A stretch of DNA of 55,797 bases from Flavobacteriales bacterium (GTDB taxonomy: Bacteria > Bacteroidota > Bacteroidia > Flavobacteriales_D > Crocinitomicaceae), in assembly GCA_947460825.1 (NCBI GenBank), contig CANHHA010000018.1, positions 1 to 55,797 on the forward strand, in the 5' to 3' direction. Position numbers and translations under genes: made by a program. The first letter of the stretch is position 1, and every line of letters begins with the position of its first letter. Below the pieces are notes generated by a model. It was not told where the DNA came from, did not search any database, and saw nothing but the letters and a program-made list of their open reading frames with translations. Shown here piece after piece: positions 9,304 to 17,725 of this stretch.

Positions 9304-10239
9304 ATGAATGCCGATCGATACAAATCGTTCATTAAACAAAAAGCAAGCGAACTCGGTTTTTTTTATTGCGGATTTTCCCAAGCAGGATTTCTGGCCGAAG
9401 AAGCACCAAAACTAGAGCGCTGGCTTAGCGAAGGACGTCATGGAAAAATGTCCTATATGGAACATCATTTCGATAAGCGCTTGGACCCAACTCGCTTAGT
9501 GGAAGGATCCAACAGCGTCATTTCATTGTTGTTAAATTATTATCCCTCCGAATCGCAAACGGAAGGTGCACCAAAAATTTCAAAATACGCCTACGGGGAA
9601 GATTATCACACGGTCATTAAAGACAAGTTAAAACTACTCGTAGAAGCGCTTAAGGAAGAAATCGGAGGTATTCAAGGGCGAGTTTTTGTGGATTCGGCGC
9701 CGGTGATGGACAAAGCGTGGGCAAAAAAGGCAGGATTGGGTTGGATTGGTAAAAACACCAATTTAATCCACCCGAAAGAGGGGAGTTTCTTTTTCATCGC
9801 AGAGATTATTTCAGACTTATCCTTCACTCAAGATCCCCCAATGCGGGACTATTGTGGCACCTGCACGAAATGCTTAGATGCGTGTCCTACCGATGCCTTA
9901 ACTAGCCCCTATCAGATTGATGCCTCTAGATGCATCTCTTATTTAACCATTGAATTAAAAGATCAACTCCTCCCGCAACAATTCAACCAATCCATGGAAA
10001 ATTGGATGTTTGGATGCGACATTTGTCAAGACGTTTGTCCGTGGAATCGATTTTCAAAAGCACATCAAGAAAAACGATTCAATCCTGATTTTGAACTCTT
10101 GAGTTTACACACCAAGGAATGGCAAGAATTAAGCTCCAATCATTTTGAAATTCTATTTAAGAATAGTGCGATTAAACGAACAGGATTTCAGGGATTAAAA
10201 CGAAACATCAATTTTTTGAAACCCATTGAAAAGCCTTAA
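9304..10239 (+). CDS. queG: Epoxyqueuosine reductase
   Basis: Reduces epoxyqueuosine to queuosine in tRNA anticodons, using cobalamin and two 4Fe-4S clusters. The ferredoxin-type cluster motifs are CGTCTKCLDACPTDA and CDICQDVCPW. The N-terminal region has the family YCGFSQAG stretch and a conserved WLSEGRHGKMSYMEHH segment. At 311 residues it matches the short QueG form without the extra HEAT repeats. Start ATG 9304, two bases after ruvB. The stop overlaps the presumed aroC -7 element. Confidence 0.93.
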   Translation: MNADRYKSFIKQKASELGFFYCGFSQAGFLAEEAPKLERWLSEGRHGKMSYMEHHFDKRLDPTRLVEGSNSVISLLLNYYPSESQTEGAPKISKYAYGEDYHTVIKDKLKLLVEALKEEIGGIQGRVFVDSAPVMDKAWAKKAGLGWIGKNTNLIHPKEGSFFFIAEIISDLSFTQDPPMRDYCGTCTKCLDACPTDALTSPYQIDASRCISYLTIELKDQLLPQQFNQSMENWMFGCDICQDVCPWNRFSKAHQEKRFNPDFELLSLHTKEWQELSSNHFEILFKNSAIKRTGFQGLKRNINFLKPIEKP

Positions 10240-10244
10240 CTTTG
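10217..10244 (+). promoter_or_regulatory. Promoter of aroC, spaced for a leaderless mRNA
   Basis: TAACTTTG (10237-10244) matches the -7 element, TTG (10217-10219) lies 17 nt upstream, and ATG of aroC begins after exactly four bases (10249). Transcription would start at or near the A of the ATG. Confidence 0.5.
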
Positions 10245-10248
10245 AACC

Positions 10249-11316
10249 ATGGCAGGATCAACGTTTGGAACGCTTTTTCAATTAAGCACCTTTGGTGAAT
10301 CACACGGGGCAGCATTGGGTGGTATGATCCAAGGATGCCCGCCAAACTTGGCCATAGATTTTGAATACATTCAAGCTGCATTGAATCGCCGAAGACCGGG
10401 ACAATCAGCACTCGTTAGTCCACGAAACGAGCTGGATGAAGTGGAGTTTTTATCGGGAATTTACCAAGGTAAAACCACCGGAACTCCTATCGGATTCATC
10501 CTCAGAAATCACGACCAACGTCCCGAAGATTACGAACAGCTTAACGCCGCATATCGCCCATCTCATGCCGATTATACGTATGATCAGAAATACGGAAACC
10601 GCGATCCGCGCGGGGGAGGAAGGTCTAGTGCCCGAGAAACCGCATGTCGGGTGGTTGCAGGAGCCATTGCAGAGCACATTCTGGCGCAGATAGGGATCCG
10701 ATTTTCAACCTATGTGGATCAAATTGGCACTTGTCGGTTTAATTCAACGGCCTTTTTTAGTACGGCAGACATAGACCAGAGTTTAGTGCGTTGTCCGGAT
10801 CAAACTTCTTCTCAGCAAATGATTGCCTTAATCGAGGAGACGAAACTTGAAGGAGATACCTTGGGCGGTGCAATTCGAGGGATTATTCACAATGTGCCCG
10901 CAGGATTGGGAGAACCGGTATTCGATAAATTGCATGCGGAACTGGGTAAGGCCATGCTATCAATCAATGCCGTAAAAGGGGTGGAATTCGGAAGTGGGTT
11001 CGATGCGATTGGCATGAAAGGAAGTGCTCATAACGATGTATTTACCGAAGGATTTAATACCGAAACCAACCATTCGGGTGGGATACAAGGAGGAATTTCA
11101 AATGGAATGCCGATTACCTTCCGGGTAGCGTTTAAACCCGTGGCAACGCTGATGCGAACCCAACGAACGGTAAATTCTCAAGGCGAAGCGATTGAGCTGG
11201 AGGCACGTGGGCGACATGATGTTTGTGTAGTGCCTCGGGCGGTTCCTATTGTTCAAGCGATGGCTGCACTCGTTATCCTTGATGCCTATTTGTTAAATAA
11301 GCGCTTATCTTTGTAA
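10249..11316 (+). CDS. aroC: Chorismate synthase
   Basis: Last step of the shikimate pathway: converts 5-enolpyruvylshikimate-3-phosphate to chorismate using reduced FMN. Family signatures are visible: GESHGAALGG near residue 16, RRPGQSA near 46, DPRGGGRSSARETA near 120 and RHDVCVVPRAVP near the C-terminus. The length of 355 residues is normal. ATG 10249 is the only start that fits the N-terminal signature. Confidence 0.97.
   Translation: MAGSTFGTLFQLSTFGESHGAALGGMIQGCPPNLAIDFEYIQAALNRRRPGQSALVSPRNELDEVEFLSGIYQGKTTGTPIGFILRNHDQRPEDYEQLNAAYRPSHADYTYDQKYGNRDPRGGGRSSARETACRVVAGAIAEHILAQIGIRFSTYVDQIGTCRFNSTAFFSTADIDQSLVRCPDQTSSQQMIALIEETKLEGDTLGGAIRGIIHNVPAGLGEPVFDKLHAELGKAMLSINAVKGVEFGSGFDAIGMKGSAHNDVFTEGFNTETNHSGGIQGGISNGMPITFRVAFKPVATLMRTQRTVNSQGEAIELEARGRHDVCVVPRAVPIVQAMAALVILDAYLLNKRLSL
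11306..11313 (+). promoter_or_regulatory. -7 promoter element before DUF4293 gene
   Basis: TATCTTTG matches TAnnTTTG and overlaps the last codons of aroC; ATG 11329 is 15 nt downstream. The nearest TTG upstream is only 13 nt away, so the -33 element is doubtful. Confidence 0.4.
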
Positions 11317-11328
11317 AAAATATTTGAT

Positions 11329-11814
11329 ATGTTACAACGCATTCAAACTGCTCATTTTGCCATTACTATGCTGTTATTTGGTTCTTTGTTTACAGGACTA
11401 GATCTTTTAACGTTCGAATTACAGGCCAGTGGTAAAATACGTACCCTTGATATTTTTGGACGCACTACCTATACCCAAACAAAGACCGAAGAAACCTTGG
11501 TGTCCAACGAATCGATCCCTTTGTTTTTGGTAGCCATTGCCATGATCTTGCTGTTATTTATTACCCTGATGGCTTATAAAAATGTGCATCGCCAACTCAG
11601 CTTAGCCCGAATTTCCATGTTAATCAACGCCATCCTTGTATTTCTTTTCGTTATTTGGAGTACGTACTTATTCATTAGCGCCCCCGCAGACTCCTCGAAT
11701 TTCGTGCAACTTGGTTTTTACGTGTTCGCTAGTACCCTGCCGTTTACCTATTTCGGTTATAAAGGAGTGCTAAAAGACAAAATGTTACTAGACTCTATCG
11801 ATCGCTTGCGTTAA
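11329..11814 (+). CDS. DUF4293 family four-helix membrane protein
   Basis: A 161-residue protein with four predicted membrane segments, beginning MLQRIQTAHFAITM, the typical start of DUF4293 proteins in Bacteroidota. After the first segment there is an extracytoplasmic loop of about 40 residues, then three more segments. Function is unknown. It is 11 bp upstream of the ABC-F gene and probably co-transcribed with it. Confidence 0.8.
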   Translation: MLQRIQTAHFAITMLLFGSLFTGLDLLTFELQASGKIRTLDIFGRTTYTQTKTEETLVSNESIPLFLVAIAMILLLFITLMAYKNVHRQLSLARISMLINAILVFLFVIWSTYLFISAPADSSNFVQLGFYVFASTLPFTYFGYKGVLKDKMLLDSIDRLR

Positions 11815-11825
11815 GCACACACACC

Positions 11826-13670
11826 ATGAATGTACTCTCCATTGAAAATCTCTCCAAATCTTTTGGTGAACGTATCCTTTTTGAACAGCTTACATTTGGC
11901 ATTGATCAAGGGCAAAAAGTAGCGCTTGTTGCCAAAAATGGGGCAGGAAAGACTACCTTGCTTCGATGCTTGTATGGGAAAGAATCTGCGGATTCCGGTA
12001 CCGTTGTCTTTCGCAAAGATATCCGCATTGCTTGGATGGATCAAACGGATGCATACCACACGGATTCGAACGTTTGGGATATTGTATCAGACAATTACAA
12101 CGAAAGTCATGGATTGCTTTACGCATACAACAAGGCCTTAGAAGCAGAAGACAATGATGAGGTGGAACGACTCAGTAACGAAATCACGGCCCTTGATGCT
12201 TGGGGAACAGAAGCAGAAATTTCTAGAATTCTAGGGATATTAAAACTAGATGCAAATGCCCTGATTAAAACCCTGTCGGGGGGACAAAAAAAACGCATTT
12301 CACTGGCCAAAGTACTGCTTGCTGGAGCCGATTTTTTAGTGTTGGATGAACCCACCAACCACCTGGATTTAGACATGATTGAATGGTTGGAATCCTATTT
12401 ATCGGGCAGTAAAGCCACGGTATTTATGGTGACTCACGATCGATATTTTCTAGAAGCGGTATGTGATGTGATACTCGAACTTGAAGATAAGACGCTTTAC
12501 AAATACAATGGGAATTTCTCCTATTACCTGTATAAAAAAGCGGAGCGTCAAGAACAACTGGCTTCCAGTATAGATAAGGCCAAAAACACGTTTCGAACAG
12601 AACTGGAATGGATTCGAAAACAGCCCAAAGCGAGAGGAACCAAACAAAAAGCGCGCATTGATGCCTTTCTGGATGTAAAGAACGCTGCCTCAAGAAAAGT
12701 AGGTTCAGAAGAATTACAACTTGGCATTAAAATGGAGCGCCTAGGGACAAAAATCGTAGAATTCCATAACGTGAAGAAATCCTATGGATCCAAGAAAATC
12801 CTGGATGGATTCTCTTATAATTTTCAGCGGAGAGAACGCATCGGGGTGGTTGGAAACAATGGAACGGGGAAAACAACCTTTATTAAGTTACTCTTAGGGG
12901 AACTAGAGCCAGAGGGCGGTAAAGTTGTGGTTGGCGATACCCTCTTTTTCGGTCACTACACACAAGACATTATTGAATTCAAGGCAGATGCCAAAGTAAT
13001 CGATATCGTAAAAGAAGTGGCGGAATTTATACCCCTAGAAAAAGGCAGGCAATTGTCGGCCGCACATCTACTTGAACGCTTTCTTTTTCCGAGAGATATG
13101 CATTACCAATTTGTTTCCAAGTTGAGCGGAGGAGAAAAACGTCGATTGAAATTACTGCGCGTGTTGATGGCGAACCCCAATTTCTTGGTGCTGGATGAGC
13201 CCACCAATGACCTGGATATTTTCTCGATGGCTGCGCTTGAAAATTATTTATCCTTATTTGAAGGAAGTTTAGTGGTGATTTCCCACGACCGCTATTTCAT
13301 GGATAAAATCACCGACCATTTATTTGTGTTTGAAGGGGAGGGCAAGATTGTGGATATTACCGGGAATTACTCTGCCTATCGACAAGAACAACGCAAACCC
13401 AAAACCCAAGAAACGCCTTCCCTTAGTCCGAAAGAAGTCAAACTTGATGCCGAGAAAAAACGCATGAGTTACAAGGAACAAATTGAATTCAATCAATTGG
13501 AAAAAGACATAGCCTTACTTGAATCCGAAAAAGAAGCGCTCACTGCGGCCTTATCCAACGGAAATTTATCCAATGAGGAACTGCTTGCGCTGGGACAACG
13601 CATCGGAGCGGTGGTTGAGCATCTCGACACCAAGAGCAACCGGTGGATTGAATTGGCCGAATTCGCATAA
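11826..13670 (+). CDS. ABC-F family ATPase (Uup/EttA-like translation factor)
   Basis: Soluble protein with two ABC ATPase domains and no membrane part. Domain 1: Walker A NGAGKTT (residues 38-44), signature LSGGQKKRISLAK, Walker B FLVLDEPTNHLD. Domain 2: NGTGKTT, LSGGEKRRLKL, FLVLDEPTNDLD. The linker between them is the family coiled coil (PtIM), and a charged coiled-coil tail ends the 614-residue protein, as in Uup. ABC-F proteins act on ribosomes; ribosome rescue or DNA-linked roles are possible. The exact subfamily was not determined. Confidence 0.92.
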   Translation: MNVLSIENLSKSFGERILFEQLTFGIDQGQKVALVAKNGAGKTTLLRCLYGKESADSGTVVFRKDIRIAWMDQTDAYHTDSNVWDIVSDNYNESHGLLYAYNKALEAEDNDEVERLSNEITALDAWGTEAEISRILGILKLDANALIKTLSGGQKKRISLAKVLLAGADFLVLDEPTNHLDLDMIEWLESYLSGSKATVFMVTHDRYFLEAVCDVILELEDKTLYKYNGNFSYYLYKKAERQEQLASSIDKAKNTFRTELEWIRKQPKARGTKQKARIDAFLDVKNAASRKVGSEELQLGIKMERLGTKIVEFHNVKKSYGSKKILDGFSYNFQRRERIGVVGNNGTGKTTFIKLLLGELEPEGGKVVVGDTLFFGHYTQDIIEFKADAKVIDIVKEVAEFIPLEKGRQLSAAHLLERFLFPRDMHYQFVSKLSGGEKRRLKLLRVLMANPNFLVLDEPTNDLDIFSMAALENYLSLFEGSLVVISHDRYFMDKITDHLFVFEGEGKIVDITGNYSAYRQEQRKPKTQETPSLSPKEVKLDAEKKRMSYKEQIEFNQLEKDIALLESEKEALTAALSNGNLSNEELLALGQRIGAVVEHLDTKSNRWIELAEFA

Positions 13671-13691
13671 AAAAAGGGCCCGAAGGCCCTT
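13671..13691 (-). terminator. Rho-independent terminator of yceI (minus strand)
   Basis: A seven-base-pair hairpin, AAGGGCC (13674-13680) with loop CGAA and GGCCCTT (13685-13691). Read on the minus strand it is followed by a run of seven T (A13667-A13673 on plus), directly after the yceI stop at 13713. On the plus strand there is no T run, so it mainly serves the minus-strand gene. Confidence 0.8.
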
Positions 13692-13712
13692 AATAGGTGG
13701 ATTAAACTAAGC

Positions 13713-14237
13713 TTACGCTTGCTTAACAAATTGTGCTTCGCTCATCAAGGTGATTTCGTCTCCTAGTACGATGTTCCCTGCTTCTGTTACCGCAGACCAT
13801 GTGAGTCCGAAATCAGAACGCTTAATTTTACCGGTAATGGTTAATCCAGTTTTGGTTTGACCGTAAGGATCCACTGCCACGCCAGCAAATTCCGCATGGA
13901 GTGATACAGGATGTGAAACTCCTTTAATGGTCATGTCTCCCTTCATGGTCCAATCGCTGCCGTTTTGGATAACTTCGGTGGATTTAAACGATAGGGTTGG
14001 ATGAGCAGCTGCATCAAAAAACTCTGGAGACTTAAGGTGTCCATCTCGATCCGCCACTCCCGTTTGAATGCTGTCAATTGGAGCAGAAAAATCAAAGGAT
14101 GCATTCGAAAAGTTCTCATCCGTCGCATTTAACGTAGCATCAAAAGACGCAAAATTTCCTGATACGTTTGAAATCATCATGTGTCGCACTTTGAAGCCTA
14201 CTTCGCTGTGCATAGGGTCAATTTTCCAAGTTGTCAT
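13713..14237 (-). CDS. YceI family lipid-binding-like protein
   Basis: A 174-residue YceI-like lipocalin-fold protein (MTTWKIDPMHSEVGFKVRHM, with SGNFASFD and FKSTEV strands). YceI proteins bind polyisoprenoid or other amphiphilic molecules. No signal peptide is present, so this copy is probably cytoplasmic. It is transcribed alone: it has its own promoter (14258-14287) and a hairpin terminator. Confidence 0.88.
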   Translation of the reverse strand: MTTWKIDPMHSEVGFKVRHMMISNVSGNFASFDATLNATDENFSNASFDFSAPIDSIQTGVADRDGHLKSPEFFDAAAHPTLSFKSTEVIQNGSDWTMKGDMTIKGVSHPVSLHAEFAGVAVDPYGQTKTGLTITGKIKRSDFGLTWSAVTEAGNIVLGDEITLMSEAQFVKQA

Positions 14238-14257
14238 AGTATATATATTTTATGCAG

Positions 14258-14287
14258 CAAAGGTAAGGTTGAAATCACACGATTCAA
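14258..14287 (-). promoter_or_regulatory. Promoter of yceI
   Basis: On the minus strand TACCTTTG (14265-14258) matches the -7 element and TTG (14287-14285) lies 19 nt upstream. ATG is 20 nt downstream of the -7 box. Confidence 0.6.
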
Positions 14288-14324
14288 TTGATATAGGTTA
14301 AGCATTCTTTTGTAAATTTACTTC

Positions 14325-15059
14325 ATGATTAAAACGCGATTGGTGGTTTGGGTTCTTTGTTTGATTGCATTTCAGCCCGTCATTGGACAACTCGAAATCA
14401 AGCAGCCTTCTGCAAAAAAAAGGGGTTGGACCACACAGAAAATGCCTACGCAAGTGTCTATGGAATTCACACGAAATCAGTCGTTTCGCAGCTTAGTGCC
14501 CAATGCCGCATTTCTAAATACTCCCTTGGGTGAACGAGCCAGTGAAACCCCATTAACTCTTTGGAGTTATGGCCTCGGGATTCAAACGGGTTTAGGAAAA
14601 TGGGTGCGCGTTGAATCGGGATTGTTATGGCTGCAACAGGGAGAGCAGTACGCATTTAACGACCCCAACAGCGACAGCAGCTTAAGCTACACCAATAAAT
14701 ACCGATATCTTGGATTACCGCTGGCACTGAATCTACAATACGGAAGTTCGTTTCGGGTGTTTCTTGGGGCGGGAATTGCTCCAATGATTTTCAACCGAAG
14801 CATCCAACAAATAAACTGGTCTACAGCCTTGGGTGCTAACGAAAAGGAAACCATTAAAATCAAGAACAATGATTATTCCTCGGCTGTATTTCAGGGATTC
14901 GTTCAGGCGGGAGTGCAATACACGGGTGAACGGGGTTGGGGCATGATCTTAAAAGCCGTTTATCGGCAACAATTTACCAATACCTACAGTAAATATAACG
15001 CCTACATTCACAAGGCAAATGCTATGGGATTTACCCTTGGCATCTCAAAAACATGGTAA
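14325..15059 (+). CDS. Outer-membrane beta-barrel protein (PorT-like fold)
   Basis: A 244-residue protein with an N-terminal signal peptide ending near FQPVIGQ. Alternating-strand segments follow (LGIQTGLGKWVRVESGLLW, YLGLPLALNLQYG, FVQAGVQYTG) and the protein ends in a strand finishing GISKTW, as outer-membrane barrels do. It resembles the small porin-like/PorT-type barrels of Bacteroidota; no specific cargo is evident. The stop overlaps or adjoins the Nif3-like gene start. Confidence 0.7.
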   Translation: MIKTRLVVWVLCLIAFQPVIGQLEIKQPSAKKRGWTTQKMPTQVSMEFTRNQSFRSLVPNAAFLNTPLGERASETPLTLWSYGLGIQTGLGKWVRVESGLLWLQQGEQYAFNDPNSDSSLSYTNKYRYLGLPLALNLQYGSSFRVFLGAGIAPMIFNRSIQQINWSTALGANEKETIKIKNNDYSSAVFQGFVQAGVQYTGERGWGMILKAVYRQQFTNTYSKYNAYIHKANAMGFTLGISKTW

Positions 15060-16153
15060 TGAAACTACATCAGCTAACGGCATATTTGGAAACGCGCTTT
15101 CCGCTGTACCTTCAAGAAGATTATGACAATTCAGGCTTACAACTTGGGGATCCTAGCATGGAGATCACGAGCGTGCTTGTGGCACTTGACTGTACGGAGG
15201 CCATTGTGAAGGAGGCCATAGATATGGGAAGCAATGTAATTCTGGTGCATCACCCGATTCTGTTCAAAGGCATTAAACGGATTGGTGTTTCAACGGAAAT
15301 CGAACGAATCATACGCCAATGCATAACGCATGACATCGCCATCTATGCCATACATACCAACCTCGACAATCACATCGAGGGGGTTAACTCAAAAATTGCC
15401 TCAACAATAGGCCTGAGTCAATGCCGTATTCTTCAGCCGAAGCAAGACACCCTGTTCAAGTTGGTTGTTTATACCCCTGTAGACTCCGAAGAACGCGTAC
15501 ATGAAGCAGTATGTGCTGCTGGCGCTGGGAATATTGGAAATTACTATAACTGTGGCTATGCTACCCTTGGTGAAGGAACATTCACACCCAATGAAAAGGC
15601 AAATCCAAGCATTGGTGAAGCACACATCCGAACGAGGCTACCAGAAGCGAAAATGGAATATGTGCTAGAAAAAAACAACATAGGTGCGGTGCTATCAGCC
15701 ATGAAGTCAGCGCATCCGTATGAAGAAGTGGCCTACGATTTAATTGCCCTTGAAAATAAAAACACGCAGGCTGGAAGCGGAATGATTGGACAACTGCCAG
15801 AACCCATGGAAGAAATGGAGTTTTTAAACCACCTTAAGCAAACGTTTAAATGTGGCGTAATTCGGTTTACGGCACTGCGGCAAAAACCCATACGTACCGT
15901 GGCGCTTTGCGGGGGAGCCGGAAGTTTTCTATTACCTCAGGCAATCCAGCAAGAGGCTGACATTTTCATCAGTGGAGACTTCAAATACCACGAGTTTTTT
16001 GGTGCAGAAAACAAGATCATCATTGCGGATATTGGACATTATGAAAGTGAGCAATATACTTCTGCATTATTAGTTGAAATAATTAGGGAAAAATTTCCTA
16101 CCTTTGCCGTCCGATTAACTGTAAAAAATACAAATCCGATAAATTTTCTTTGA
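15059..16153 (+). CDS. Nif3-like dinuclear metal centre protein (YqfO/YbgI family)
   Basis: A protein of about 364 residues with the Nif3 metal-binding motif VHHPILFKG near residue 60, and a C-terminal part with GDFKYHEFF and DIGHYESEQ metal ligands. The central insertion of about 100 residues is the PII-like domain of the long YqfO form. Members assemble as toroidal hexamers; a GTP-cyclohydrolase-I-like activity has been proposed but function is unsettled. ATG 15059 forms a TAATG overlap with the preceding stop; an in-frame ATG at 15053 is the alternative. Confidence 0.88.
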   Translation: MKLHQLTAYLETRFPLYLQEDYDNSGLQLGDPSMEITSVLVALDCTEAIVKEAIDMGSNVILVHHPILFKGIKRIGVSTEIERIIRQCITHDIAIYAIHTNLDNHIEGVNSKIASTIGLSQCRILQPKQDTLFKLVVYTPVDSEERVHEAVCAAGAGNIGNYYNCGYATLGEGTFTPNEKANPSIGEAHIRTRLPEAKMEYVLEKNNIGAVLSAMKSAHPYEEVAYDLIALENKNTQAGSGMIGQLPEPMEEMEFLNHLKQTFKCGVIRFTALRQKPIRTVALCGGAGSFLLPQAIQQEADIFISGDFKYHEFFGAENKIIIADIGHYESEQYTSALLVEIIREKFPTFAVRLTVKNTNPINFL

Positions 16154-16155
16154 AT

Positions 16156-16914
16156 ATGGCCACTGCAAGTAAAAAAGAAGTTAGCATTTCCGAAAAGCTT
16201 GAGTCGCTTTTTGAGCTTCAAAAAATTGACTCTGAAATTGACCGAATTCGAACCATCCGAGGGGAACTGCCTTTAGAGGTTAGTGATCTAGAAGATGAAA
16301 TTGGCGGCTTAGAAACGCGTGTTGGAAAAATTCAAGATGAAATTACGGAATTGGAGAATGACATTGCATCAAGAAAAAACGCATCCAAAGACTCTGAAAC
16401 CGCAATCGGCAAATATAAAGAACGTCAGAATAACGTTCGAAACAACCGTGAATTCGAATCTTTAAGTAAGGAGGTTGAATACCAAGAGTTAGAAATTAAA
16501 TTGCACGAGAAACGCAGCAAAGAAGCGAAGCTAAAAATCGAAGGAAAGAAAGAAATTCTTGATGAAGCGCAAGCACGTTTAGAAATGCGTAAATCAGATT
16601 TATCAATCAAGCAAAAAGAACTGGACGATATCGTTAAGGAAACACAGAAGGATGAAGACAAATTAATGAAAGCATCTGAGGTGGCTAAGAAGAACATCGA
16701 AGAGCGTCTGATTTTTGCCTACACTCGATTGCGTAATAATGCTAAAAATGGTCTTGCCGTTGTTCAAGTGATGCGTGGTTCTTGCGGTGGATGTTTTAAC
16801 AAAATCCCACCTCAACGTCAATTAGACATCGTTACTAAGAAGAAAATTTTGGTATGCGAGCATTGCGGTAGAATCCTTGTTCCTGCTACGGTTGAAGAAG
16901 AAGCTAACGCTTAA
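16156..16914 (+). CDS. Coiled-coil protein with C-terminal C4 zinc ribbon
   Basis: A 252-residue protein. Residues from about 15 to 185 form a long charged coiled coil (Glu/Lys/Arg rich), followed by a C4 zinc ribbon, CGGC then CEHC. This matches the DUF164/CT398-like zinc-ribbon family, which are conserved but poorly characterised; relatives are linked to flagella or secretion in other phyla. ATG 16156 was chosen over an in-frame TTG at 16150. It lies two bases after the Nif3 stop. Its 3' end overlaps the converging DUF2480 gene by 11 bp. Confidence 0.88.
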   Translation: MATASKKEVSISEKLESLFELQKIDSEIDRIRTIRGELPLEVSDLEDEIGGLETRVGKIQDEITELENDIASRKNASKDSETAIGKYKERQNNVRNNREFESLSKEVEYQELEIKLHEKRSKEAKLKIEGKKEILDEAQARLEMRKSDLSIKQKELDDIVKETQKDEDKLMKASEVAKKNIEERLIFAYTRLRNNAKNGLAVVQVMRGSCGGCFNKIPPQRQLDIVTKKKILVCEHCGRILVPATVEEEANA

Positions 16915-17404
16915 AAATCGGAACCGTAGAACACGGCTCCCCAAACATCATTGTTTTAACGTAAGGTTTTAAGGCCAGTACTAATTGCGTCAAGGCGTGT
17001 TCTTGGTCTAGTAAGTTGGCACAGCCTTTTACGATAACCCGTTGATCCACAAAATCAGATAATTCCAAGTGATGTAATGCCTTTCGAATTAAATGGTGTT
17101 CCATGGCTACTTCATTTCCAGATACTACGTCTGAGGTATGTTCCGCTAAAGCTGCAGTTACCAGCATGTAGGCCCACGTTGGAATGATGGCGTCGGTAGT
17201 ACAGTGGATGCGCACCGGTTTATTGGCGTAGATGGACCAATCGGTTTCTTTAATCCAGGCCCTGAACTCTTTTTCCTTCAGCACAAACCCTTGCCAAAGT
17301 TGTTCACTTAAATCCAAGTGCATGGGGGCTTCTTTCGGTAAGAAATCCTCCAAATCTAATTGAATCAGGCTGCTTTCTTTTACTTTGTTTCTAATGGGTT
17401 CCAT
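16904..17404 (-). CDS. DUF2480 family protein
   Basis: A soluble protein of 166 residues (from ATG 17404) beginning MEPIRNKVKESSLIQLDLE, the DUF2480 start. Conserved features include the IPTWAYMLV and KGCANL segments. No catalytic assignment is possible. The frame extends 24 codons upstream, but ATG 17404 fits the family and lies exactly four bases after a -7 box (17409-17416), suggesting a leaderless mRNA. It converges with, and overlaps by 11 bp, the zinc-ribbon gene. Confidence 0.82.
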   Translation of the reverse strand: MEPIRNKVKESSLIQLDLEDFLPKEAPMHLDLSEQLWQGFVLKEKEFRAWIKETDWSIYANKPVRIHCTTDAIIPTWAYMLVTAALAEHTSDVVSGNEVAMEHHLIRKALHHLELSDFVDQRVIVKGCANLLDQEHALTQLVLALKPYVKTMMFGEPCSTVPIFKR

Positions 17405-17408
17405 GCTA

Positions 17409-17416
17409 CAAAAATA
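17409..17416 (-). promoter_or_regulatory. -7 element of DUF2480 gene, leaderless spacing
   Basis: TATTTTTG on the minus strand (17416-17409) matches TAnnTTTG; the four bases TAGC separate it from ATG 17404. No -33 TTG was found at 17-21 nt. Confidence 0.4.
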
Positions 17417-17525
17417 CGCAATGTTGTGCCTTGCGCGAAGCCCACGATGTAAAACAAAAATGCATGACGTTATCAATCCATAAAAATAGAAAAATCGTAT
17501 ATTCGTACATACGCAACAATCCTGC

Positions 17526-17577
17526 GCTTATACACCCAAATCGGTATGCTTGAGGAAGGGTTATGGCGGTTATAAGC
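17526..17577. repeat. Imperfect inverted repeat in the 321-bp gap before the T9SS cargo gene
   Basis: Arms GCTTATA (17526-17532) and TATAAGC (17571-17577) are perfectly complementary, flanked inside by CACC and GGCGG. The stretch 17405-17725 holds no gene: its first part is the DUF2480 promoter, and AT-rich DNA of unlike composition begins near 17,470. This palindrome lies at the left edge of the accessory island and could be a worn boundary element. It is not a clear attC. Confidence 0.35.
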
Positions 17578-17725
17578 TAGTTATCGTTCATTGGTGGATT
17601 TACCCACATTTGAGACAATTTTTAAAAAATGAATTCGAGAAGAACAAGTTAATTTAATGACAAATAAAAATGGGGTTGCTGAAAACCATTTAGAGTAAGC
17701 ATTAACAGAAATAAATTAAATCAAA

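Noticed and set aside
13671..13691. Hairpin as terminator of the plus-strand ABC-F gene
   Set aside because: No T run follows on the plus strand; the T run is on the minus strand, so it is assigned to yceI.
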